Positions 57,619-64,000 of a stretch of DNA of 64,000 bases are shown here, one piece after another (positions within the stretch are counted from its first letter, which is position 1; every line of letters begins with the position of its first letter). A model generated the notes under the pieces. The model was not told where the DNA came from. It did no database searches and saw nothing but the letters and a program-made list of their open reading frames with translations. Location of the stretch: contig NZ_JAPPUW010000002.1 in assembly GCF_026712205.1 (NCBI RefSeq), positions 221,750 through 285,749 on the forward strand. The letters are read 5' to 3'. The position numbers and the translations under genes were made by a program. The stretch comes from Pelomonas aquatica. GTDB taxonomy: Bacteria; Pseudomonadota; Gammaproteobacteria; Burkholderiales; Burkholderiaceae_C.

Positions 57619-59360
57619 TGAAACTCGACGACCTCAACAACGCCAGCACGGCCGACTTTGTGCGGCTGCTGGACGGCATCTACGAACACTCGCCCTGGAT
57701 CGCCGAGCGCGCCGCGGCGGCCCGCCCCTTCAAGACCCTGGCCGCGCTCAAGGTGGCGCTGGCCCGCGTGGTGCGCGAGGCCGCGGTGGACGAGCAGCTG
57801 GGCCTGATCCACGCCCACCCGGAGCTGGCCGGCAAGGCCGCCGTGGCTGGCGAGCTGACGGCCGAGTCGACCCACGAGCAGCACAAGGCCGGCCTCACCG
57901 CCTGCACGCCGGAGGAGTTCGCCAGGCTGCAGCAGCTCAACGCCGACTACAACGCGCGCTTCGGCTGGCCCTTCATCCTGGCCGTGCGCGGCCCGCGCGG
58001 CACCGGCTTCACGCGGCAGGAAATCATCACGACCTTCGAGCGCCGGCTGCGTGCCCACCCGGACGTCGAGCGCGCCGAATGCCTGCGCCAGATCCACCGC
58101 ATCGCCGAGATCCGGCTGAACGACAAGTTCGGCGCCCGGCCCGAGTTGGGCGAGCAATTGTGGGACTGGGCGGCAGCACTGGCCGAGCACAGCGAGGACG
58201 AGGCCTTCCTGACCTGCACCTACGCGACGCCCACGCACAGCGCCGTGGCCGCGGAGCTGATGGCCTGGATGCGCGACTGCGGCTTCGACGCGGTCGGCCG
58301 CGATGCGGTGGGCAATGTCGTCGGCGTCTACAACGGCACGGGAGAACAGCGCCTGCTGACCGGCAGCCACTACGACACCGTGCGCCGCGCCGGCCGCTTC
58401 GACGGGCGGCTGGGCATCTTCGTCGCCATGCTGGCCGTGCGCGAGCTGCACCGCACCGGCAGGCGCCTGCCCTTCGGCCTCGAAGTGGTCGGCTTCTCGG
58501 AAGAAGAGGGCCAGCGCTTCCCGGCCGACTTCCTCGGGTCGAGCGCCCTGATCGGCCGCTTCGACCCGGCCTGGCTGGAGCAGCTGGATGCTGCCGGCAT
58601 CACGCTGCGCGACGCGATGCGGGCCGCCGGCCTGCCCGGCACGCTGCAGAGCATCCAGGCCCTCCAGCGCGACGCCTCGCGCTACCTCGGCTTCGTCGAG
58701 GTCCACATCGAGCAGGGCCCGGTGCTCGACGGCCTGGACCTGCCGCTGGGCATCGTCACCAGCATCAACGGCAGCCGCCGCTACACCGGCGAGATCGTCG
58801 GCCTGGCGAGCCACGCCGGCACGACGCCGATGGGCCAGCGCCGCGACGCCGCCGCGGGCGTGGCCGAGCTGATCCTGTTCGCCGAACAGCGCGCCGCCGC
58901 TGTGCCCGACGTGGTCGCCACGGTCGGCATGCTGGAGGTACCCTCGGGCTCCATCAACGTCATCCCCGGCCGCTGCCGCTTCAGCCTGGACCTGCGCGCG
59001 ACCACCGACGCGGCGCGCGACGCGCTGGACGCCGACGTGCTCGCCAGGCTCGACGAGATCTGCCAGCGGCGCGGCCTGAGCTACACGCTGCAACCCACGC
59101 TGGCCGCCAACGCCGCGCCGAGCGATGCCGCCTGGCAGTCGCGCTGGGAAGCCGCCGTCACCGAGCTGGGCCTGCCCGTCCACCGCCTGCCCTCGGGCGC
59201 CGGCCATGACGCGATGAAGCTCCACGAGCTTGTCCCACAGGCCATGCTGTTCGTGCGCGGCGGCAACGGGGGCATCAGCCACAACCCGTTGGAGTCGGTG
59301 ACGGTGGATGATGCGGAGCTGGCGGTGCGGGCCTTCGAACAACTGCTAGATCAGCAGTAA
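57615..59360 (+). CDS. Fused OHCU decarboxylase (UraD) and allantoate amidohydrolase (AllC-type)
   Basis: 581 residues from ATG 57615 (a second ATG follows at 57618). Residues about 1-165 are a UraD domain: HPELAGKAA (H68 likely catalytic), ELTAESTHEQHKAGL, FGWPFILAVRG. Residues about 180-581 are an M20-like amidohydrolase: GSHYDTVRRAGRFDGRLG (H252, D254, D263), FSEEEGQRF (E296-E298), HIEQGPVLD, and GAGHDAMKL then GISHNPLES near the end. The first part makes allantoin and the second degrades allantoate, bracketing the step done by PuuE. Both domains keep their key residues, so both are probably active. Confidence 0.92.
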   Translation: MMKLDDLNNASTADFVRLLDGIYEHSPWIAERAAAARPFKTLAALKVALARVVREAAVDEQLGLIHAHPELAGKAAVAGELTAESTHEQHKAGLTACTPEEFARLQQLNADYNARFGWPFILAVRGPRGTGFTRQEIITTFERRLRAHPDVERAECLRQIHRIAEIRLNDKFGARPELGEQLWDWAAALAEHSEDEAFLTCTYATPTHSAVAAELMAWMRDCGFDAVGRDAVGNVVGVYNGTGEQRLLTGSHYDTVRRAGRFDGRLGIFVAMLAVRELHRTGRRLPFGLEVVGFSEEEGQRFPADFLGSSALIGRFDPAWLEQLDAAGITLRDAMRAAGLPGTLQSIQALQRDASRYLGFVEVHIEQGPVLDGLDLPLGIVTSINGSRRYTGEIVGLASHAGTTPMGQRRDAAAGVAELILFAEQRAAAVPDVVATVGMLEVPSGSINVIPGRCRFSLDLRATTDAARDALDADVLARLDEICQRRGLSYTLQPTLAANAAPSDAAWQSRWEAAVTELGLPVHRLPSGAGHDAMKLHELVPQAMLFVRGGNGGISHNPLESVTVDDAELAVRAFEQLLDQQ

Positions 59361-59364
59361 ACCC

Positions 59365-59808
59365 ATGAGCGCAATGCCACCACTTCAATCGATGCCGCCG
59401 CTGCAAGCCCTCATGCCTGCGATCACGGCGCTGGTTTTTCTCAGCTTGCACCTCTGGGCTCCTGCCGTTCAGCACGACGCTAGCTTGCCCGTGTGGCGGC
59501 TTGGGTTGGGGATGCTGGCCACAGTCGCGGCAATGACTCTGGCGGTTTGGCTCGCAAAGGGCCGGCTGATCAGACTGCATGACACCACGTTGGAGCTACG
59601 ACAGCTCCGTTCACCATGGCATGCCACCCACTTGCCCGTCGACAAGCTGCGAGGCATCACGACGCTTGCCGGAGCGTCGTTCGGCTTCGATGTCACCTTC
59701 CTCACTTTTGAAGGCCACCAAGCCATTCCTTTGCCTGCCTACTACACAAATGCCGAACCACTGCTCCGAATGCTGAAAGCAAAGTTGAGCATGTCACCGG
59801 CAACCTGA
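59365..59808 (+). CDS. Small two-helix membrane protein with PH-like tail
   Basis: 147-residue protein. Two hydrophobic segments (LMPAITALVFLSLHLWA and LGLGMLATVAAMTLAVWLA) are followed by a soluble part (GRLIRLHDTTLELRQLR through PLLRMLKAKLSM) that looks like a short bacterial PH domain. It lies 4 bases after the fused gene and 15 before the M20 peptidase gene. GC content is lower than either. I do not recognise it and no purine-related role is evident. Confidence 0.6.
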   Translation: MSAMPPLQSMPPLQALMPAITALVFLSLHLWAPAVQHDASLPVWRLGLGMLATVAAMTLAVWLAKGRLIRLHDTTLELRQLRSPWHATHLPVDKLRGITTLAGASFGFDVTFLTFEGHQAIPLPAYYTNAEPLLRMLKAKLSMSPAT

Positions 59809-59823
59809 CCGAATCGACTCCAC

Positions 59824-61044
59824 ATGAGCCAAACGGATACTTGGATTGCCTCGCACTTTGACGAGCTAGTCCGCTTCCTCCAGCAACTCGTCCGCATCCC
59901 CACCGACACCCCGCCCGGCAACAACGCGCCTCACGCCGAGCGCACGGCCGAGCTGCTGGCCGAACTGGGCTTCGCGGTCGAGAAGCATGCCGTGCCGGCC
60001 GCCGACGTGCAGGCCGCCGGCCTGCAGTCCATCACCAACCTGATCGTGCGCCACCGCTTCGGCGACGGCGGCCCGACGATCGCGCTGAACGCCCACGGCG
60101 ACGTGGTGCCGCCGGGCGAGGGCTGGACGCACGACCCCTATGGCGCCGAGATCGTCGACGGCAGGCTCTACGGCCGCGCGGCGGCCGTCAGCAAGAGCGA
60201 CTTCGCGACCTATACCTTCGCGCTGCTGGCGCTGAAGAACTCCGGCCTGCCACTGAAGGGTGCCGTCGAGCTGCACTTCACCTACGACGAGGAATTCGGC
60301 GGCGAACTCGGCCCGGGCCGGTTATTGAGCCAAGGCCTGACCCGGCCCGACTTCCTGATCGCCGCCGGCTTCAGCTACCAGGTCGTCACGGCCCACAACG
60401 GCTGCCTGCAGATGGAGGTCACGCTTTCGGGTCAGGCCTCGCACGCGGCCTATCCCGGGACCGGCATCGACGCGCTGCAGGCCGCCAACAAGCTGCTGAC
60501 CGCCCTCTATGCCCACAACGAGGTGCTGAAGACGCGGCGCTCCAAGGTGCCGGGCATCACCCACCCCTATCTCAACGTGGGCCGCATCGAGGGCGGCAGC
60601 AACACCAATGTCGTGCCCGGCAAGGTGGCGCTGAAGCTGGACCGCCGCATGATCCCCGAGGAGAACCCGGCCGAGGTCGAGGCCGAGGTGCGCGCCCTGA
60701 TCGAGGCCGCCGTCGCGCAGAGCCCCGGGGTGAAGCTGGAGATCAGGCGCCTGCTGCTGGCCCGCTCGATGAAGCCCCTGCCCGGCGCGGCGCCGCTGGT
60801 GGCCGCGCTGCAAAGGCATGGCGAGGCGGTCTTCGGCGAGCCCATCCCGACCTCGGGCACGCCGCTCTACACCGACGTTCGCCTGTACACGGCCCAGGGC
60901 ATCCCGGCCGCCATCTACGGCGCCGGGCCGCGCACGGTGCTGGAGAGCAATGCCAAGCGGGCGGACGAGCATCTGGCGCTGGAGGATCTGAGGCGCGCAA
61001 CCCAGGTCGTCGCGCGCACTTTGGCCGATTTGCTCGCGCGCTGA
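59824..61044 (+). CDS. M20-family metallopeptidase (ArgE/DapE-like)
   Basis: 406 residues. Metal ligands: NAHGDVVPPGEGW (H, then D), TYDEEFGGELGPG (E-E pair), a dimerisation domain with GQASHAAYPGTGIDALQAANKL, and C-terminal TSGTPLYTDVRLY. RAAAVSKSDFATYTF is the place where the typical K-G-x-x-A/D metal-bridging aspartate lies (SKSD). It is a deacylase or peptidase of unknown substrate. Co-orientation with the purine cluster suggests it may hydrolyse an amide such as an N-carbamoyl compound, but that is a guess. Confidence 0.85.
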   Translation: MSQTDTWIASHFDELVRFLQQLVRIPTDTPPGNNAPHAERTAELLAELGFAVEKHAVPAADVQAAGLQSITNLIVRHRFGDGGPTIALNAHGDVVPPGEGWTHDPYGAEIVDGRLYGRAAAVSKSDFATYTFALLALKNSGLPLKGAVELHFTYDEEFGGELGPGRLLSQGLTRPDFLIAAGFSYQVVTAHNGCLQMEVTLSGQASHAAYPGTGIDALQAANKLLTALYAHNEVLKTRRSKVPGITHPYLNVGRIEGGSNTNVVPGKVALKLDRRMIPEENPAEVEAEVRALIEAAVAQSPGVKLEIRRLLLARSMKPLPGAAPLVAALQRHGEAVFGEPIPTSGTPLYTDVRLYTAQGIPAAIYGAGPRTVLESNAKRADEHLALEDLRRATQVVARTLADLLAR

Positions 61045-61105
61045 CACGAAGCCGGCATGAGCAGCTGGAAGAATCGCTGCATCACATCGGCTTTCGAGGT
61101 TGAAG

Positions 61106-61978
61106 ATGGGCAGTCGGGATCGCGGTCGAAGCTGGCACGGCCTGGGCATGACGGTACTGGGCCTGGCGGCGCTTCTTTCCGGCTGCGGCGGCGGCACCGG
61201 CCCGGCCGCGGCCGCCCAGCCCGCGCCGTCAGCGCCGGCAGGCACCACCGGCTGGTGGAAGCCGTCGGTCGACAACAGCTGGCAGTGGCAGCTGCGCGGC
61301 ACGATCAACACCTCCTACGCGGTCGACGTCTACGACATCGACCTCTTCGACGCGCCCGACGCGACCCTCGCCGCGCTGAAGGCCAAGGGCCGGCGCGTGG
61401 TCTGCTATTTCTCGGCCGGCGGCTCCGAGGACTGGCGCAGCGACTTCGGCCAGTTCCTGCCCGCCGACATGGGCAACCCGCTGAAGGGCTGGCCCGGCGA
61501 GCGCTGGCTGGACACACGCTCGGCGAATGTGCGCCGCATCATGCTGGCGCGGCTGGATCTCGCCGCCAAGCGCGGCTGCGACGGCGTCGAGCCCGACAAC
61601 GTCGAAGGGTATTCGAACAACCCCGGCTTCCCGCTCGACGCGGCCAGCCAGATCGACTTCAACCGCTTCCTCGCCGATGCCGCCCATGCCCGCGGCCTGG
61701 CCGTGGCGCTGAAGAACGACAGCGTCCAGCTCGACGCGCTGGGCGCGGCCTTCGATTTCGCGGTCAACGAGCAGTGCCACGAGTTCAACGAATGCGGCGC
61801 CTACGCGGGCTTCATCGCGGCGGGCAAGCCGGTCCTCAATGCCGAGTACGCGAGCAGCTATGCGCTGAACACGGCCGGCGCGCGCGATGCGCTGTGCCAG
61901 TCCGCACGCGCGGCGCGCATGCACACGCTGGTGCTGCCGCTGCAGCTGGACGACAGCCTGCGCTTCAGCTGCGACTGA
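61106..61978 (+). CDS. GH114 family lipoprotein (endo-alpha-1,4-polygalactosaminidase-like)
   Basis: 290 residues from ATG 61106, with GAGG seven bases upstream; a TTG at 61100 is less likely. A lipoprotein signal (LGLAALLSGCGGG, lipidated cysteine near residue 30) and a low-complexity Ala/Pro linker precede a GH114 TIM barrel: TSYAVDVYDIDLFDAPD, VVCYFSAGGSEDWRSDF, AAKRGCDGVEPDNVEGYSNN, ALKNDSVQL and FAVNEQCHEFNECGAYAGF. Characterised relatives cleave galactosaminogalactan or similar polymers. The aspartates DIDLFD and EPDNVE are the likely catalytic region. Confidence 0.85.
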   Translation: MGSRDRGRSWHGLGMTVLGLAALLSGCGGGTGPAAAAQPAPSAPAGTTGWWKPSVDNSWQWQLRGTINTSYAVDVYDIDLFDAPDATLAALKAKGRRVVCYFSAGGSEDWRSDFGQFLPADMGNPLKGWPGERWLDTRSANVRRIMLARLDLAAKRGCDGVEPDNVEGYSNNPGFPLDAASQIDFNRFLADAAHARGLAVALKNDSVQLDALGAAFDFAVNEQCHEFNECGAYAGFIAAGKPVLNAEYASSYALNTAGARDALCQSARAARMHTLVLPLQLDDSLRFSCD

Positions 61979-62045
61979 GCTGCACCGCCGTCGTGCTTCC
62001 GCGCCGGCAGACGCGGCACAATCCGGCCCTCGCCGAGCCCCCGCC

Positions 62046-62438
62046 ATGACGCCCACCCATCGCCCACACCGCCGCCGCGCCCTTGCCGCGTGGTGGCTGG
62101 CCGTGCTGGTGCTGGGCCTGCTGGCGCCGGGCATCAGCGCGGCACTCGCCCATGCGCGGGGCGATGTCGCGGCCTGGCAGGACGTGTGCCGTGCGCCGAC
62201 GGCCGCGAACGCGGCCAGGCCCAGGCCCATCGAGGCGGCGCTGGATCTGCTGGCCCACGGCCATTGTGCGGCCTGCCACATCCAGGCCGCCGACCTCGCC
62301 GGCCCGCCGGCCACGTCCGGGCTGCTGCTGCTGCGCGACGACCTCGTGCCGGAGGCGCCCGAGCGCTTCTGGACCGCGCCGGTCACCGCCCATGCCTGGC
62401 GGCCGGCCAGCGCGCGCGCGCCTCCCGCATCGATCTGA
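62046..62438 (+). CDS. DUF2946 family protein
   Basis: 130 residues from ATG 62046. An N-terminal signal/membrane helix (WWLAVLVLGLLAPGISAALA) is followed by a short mature part with HGHCAACHIQAADL, the C-x-x-C-type site that marks DUF2946 proteins, and an extra cysteine in QDVCRAPT. DUF2946 genes tend to lie next to metal-related outer-membrane proteins. The gap to the next gene is 176 bases. Confidence 0.75.
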   Translation: MTPTHRPHRRRALAAWWLAVLVLGLLAPGISAALAHARGDVAAWQDVCRAPTAANAARPRPIEAALDLLAHGHCAACHIQAADLAGPPATSGLLLLRDDLVPEAPERFWTAPVTAHAWRPASARAPPASI

Positions 62439-62614
62439 GTCCACTGCGTTGCCGCGGCCGCCCAGGCCCGGCGTTTGTCGTCGCCGCTGCAGCGACGGCA
62501 CGATTCCGATCCATAGCCTTTCACGAACAAGATGCCCCGAGTGCGCGCGGCTGCGGCCTGCGCCGCGCTGCCGCCGAACACGCGCACCGGTCCCATCCCT
62601 GCCGGAACCCCACC
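62439..62614 (+). other. Spacer before the outer-membrane barrel gene
   Basis: 176 bases without a recognised gene. A long leader or a promoter is possible. No ribosome-binding site of standard strength precedes the ATG at 62615. Confidence 0.4.
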
Positions 62615-63568
62615 ATGAACCCACTGCAAAGGACCGCCCTCGGCGCCCTGCTGGCCGCCGCCCTGCCCGCTGCCTGGGCCTGCTCCAGCTGCGGCTGCAC
62701 GCTCAGCTCCGACTGGGCCAGCCAGGGCCTCTACGCCGCCTCCGGCCTCAGCCTCGACCTGCGCCACGACTATTTCAACCAGGACGAACTGCGCAGCGGC
62801 AGCAACCGTGTGGACCGCGCCGGCATCGCACTGCCGGCCGACCAGGAGATCCAGCGCAACACGGCCAACCACGTCAGCACGCTGACGCTGGACTACGGCT
62901 TCTCGCCCGACTGGGCCGTGGCGCTGCAGCTGCCCTATCTGCAGCGCAGCCACGGCACCGTGGCCGCGGGCGACACCGAGCTGTCCACGTCGCGCTCGTC
63001 GGGCCTCGGCGATGTGCGCCTGCTGGCCCGCTACCAGGGCCTGGCGGGCGAGCGCAACTGGGGCCTGCAGTTCGGCCTGAAGCTGCCCACCGGCCGCACG
63101 GACCTGAGCTTCGCCACCGGCCCCCAGGCCGGCCAGGCGCTGGACCGCGGCCTGCAGCCCGGCACCGGCTCCACCGACCTGCTGCTGGGCGCCTACCGCT
63201 TCGGCAGCATCGCCGCCAGGTTCGACTATTTCGCGCAGGCCCAGCTGCAGCTGCCGCTGACCGGCAAGGACCAGTTCAAGCCCGGCGCCGGCCTCAACCT
63301 GAGCCTGGGCCTGCGCTATGTCGGCGACGACCCCGTCACGCCGCAGCTGCAGCTCAACCTGCGCAGCGAGCGCCGCGAATCGGGCGCCAACGCGGACGCG
63401 GCCAACGCCGGCTCCACGCTCGCCTACCTGAGCCCCGGCCTGACCGCCGCGCTCAGCGCCCGGCTGCGCACCTATGCCTTCGTCCAGCTGCCCGTCTACC
63501 AACGCGTCAACGGCCTGCAGATCGAGCCGCGGTTCAGCGCGTCCGTTGGCCTGCACTACGCCTACTGA
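62615..63568 (+). CDS. Outer-membrane beta-barrel transporter-like protein with Cys-rich N terminus
   Basis: 317 residues from ATG 62615. Signal peptide MNPLQRTALGALLAAALPAAWA, then CSSCGCTLSSDWASQGL at the mature N terminus (three cysteines within six residues). Repeating amphipathic beta strands follow (TLTLDYGFSPDWAVALQLPYL, LQFGLKLPTGRTDLSF, FDYFAQAQLQLPLTG), with a C-terminal aromatic residue (GLHYAY), as in MetA-pathway/transporter-type barrels. The transported compound is unknown. The tyrosine at the end fits recognition by the Bam complex. Confidence 0.75.
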   Translation: MNPLQRTALGALLAAALPAAWACSSCGCTLSSDWASQGLYAASGLSLDLRHDYFNQDELRSGSNRVDRAGIALPADQEIQRNTANHVSTLTLDYGFSPDWAVALQLPYLQRSHGTVAAGDTELSTSRSSGLGDVRLLARYQGLAGERNWGLQFGLKLPTGRTDLSFATGPQAGQALDRGLQPGTGSTDLLLGAYRFGSIAARFDYFAQAQLQLPLTGKDQFKPGAGLNLSLGLRYVGDDPVTPQLQLNLRSERRESGANADAANAGSTLAYLSPGLTAALSARLRTYAFVQLPVYQRVNGLQIEPRFSASVGLHYAY

Positions 63569-64000
63569 CGCGGAAAAAGCCCGGCCCGGCCCGGCTGATC
63601 GCGGCATTGTTCACGCCGTGCTGCGCAGATGATTCAGCCCGTCACCAGTGCACGGCCCCCGGCAACGCTGCGGCCCCTGGCGAGGCGGAACGCAACCGCC
63701 CGCGACCATGAAAGCATGAGCTAGGGCCCGCCCGCGTCACCGCCCGGTGTCGCCCGCGACGGCCGCCTGCGCTGTGATCCACGCCGCAGCCCCATGCGCC
63801 CTCACGGGCGTGTCCAGGGCGGCGTGAAGCGCTCTTGCGCCCCGACCGGCTCGCGCCGGGCGGGGCTTCTGTTTGGCTAACCCGAAGTTCCAGCGCTCGT
63901 TGAGCGAGATTGCCTTGCGCCACAAGGACTTGGCGTGAGATCGGAGTTCCAGCTACTGCCTACAGGCGGATCTGCTGGATCAGCTCAAGCGCGTGGCGCT
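63569..64000. other. Window end without a recognised gene
   Basis: 432 bases. A GC-rich hairpin (GCCCCG...CGGGGC, about 63837-63868) followed by TTCTGTTT could terminate plus-strand transcripts. On the minus strand, 64000-63960 reads RHALELIQQIRL and stop, which may be the C terminus of a gene lying to the right, but 13 codons are too few to claim it. Confidence 0.35.

Noticed and set aside
61229..63607. Minus-strand open frame of about 790 codons
   Set aside because: Antisense to the GH114, DUF2946 and barrel genes; no domain or signal sequence recognisable.
63739..63925. Minus-strand frame with KSLWRKAISLNERWNFGLAK at the window end
   Set aside because: It resembles a protein fragment superficially, but has no domain match I recognise and no ribosome-binding site.

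Overview
This window looks like chromosome from a high-GC betaproteobacterium of the order Burkholderiales, probably near Roseateles, Mitsuaria or Rubrivivax. That rests on GC-rich codon use in the housekeeping genes, a rrn operon with Ile and Ala tRNAs in the spacer, a DUF4148 gene, a single LolC/E-type permease beside lolD, and a PuuD-type urate-oxidising system. The placement is inference; a 16S search (38750-40273) would settle it. No phage, CRISPR array or intact insertion sequence was seen.

Layout. 1-689 is the start of a DEAD-box RNA helicase. 727-22441 is a surface-polysaccharide locus made of two convergent gene blocks. The left block (+, 1956-12491) encodes an outer-membrane export protein, a Wzz-type chain-length protein, a DegT-family sugar aminotransferase, a Wzx flippase, three glycosyltransferase-like proteins and a Wzy-like membrane protein. 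A WecA/MraY-like phosphotransferase lies divergently at 727-1818. From about 3833 this block is visibly poorer in GC than its surroundings. The right block (-, 22441 down to 12928) encodes a second flippase, acetyltransferases, two glycosyltransferases, a second DegT aminotransferase, a small initiating sugar transferase, a GNAT acyltransferase, a WxcM-like acetyltransferase/ketoisomerase and a CapD/WbpM-like dehydratase. The blocks meet at a 436-base gap that seems to hold a decayed IS5-like transposase fragment. Together they suggest assembly of a polymer on undecaprenyl phosphate containing one or more amino-deoxy sugars.

22485-34722 holds housekeeping and small-operon genes: lysS, a xylFHG-like sugar ABC transporter (minus strand), a DUF4148 protein, an enoyl-CoA hydratase, a DUF3108 protein, an M61 peptidase, a DUF3429 protein, DsbC, a UbiH-like monooxygenase and ychF. 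34858-40700 is a complete rRNA operon on the minus strand (promoters, 16S, tRNA-Ile, tRNA-Ala, 23S, 5S, terminator).

40887-52902 carries a GspE/PilB-type ATPase, a spermidine-synthase-like protein, a DNA glycosylase, a small MscS channel, a TatD nuclease, purU, lolD/lolC, a 952-residue DUF3857/transglutaminase protein, a GYD protein and an HDOD protein.

52943-59360 is a purine (urate) degradation cluster. PuuD oxidises urate, UraH opens the hydroxyisourate ring, a UraD domain makes allantoin, PuuE opens it to allantoate, and an AllC-type domain fused to UraD degrades allantoate. XdhC serves xanthine dehydrogenase maturation, and a glycerate kinase can drain glyoxylate-derived carbon. The end of the window holds an M20 peptidase, a GH114 lipoprotein, a DUF2946 protein and an outer-membrane barrel with a cysteine-rich N terminus.
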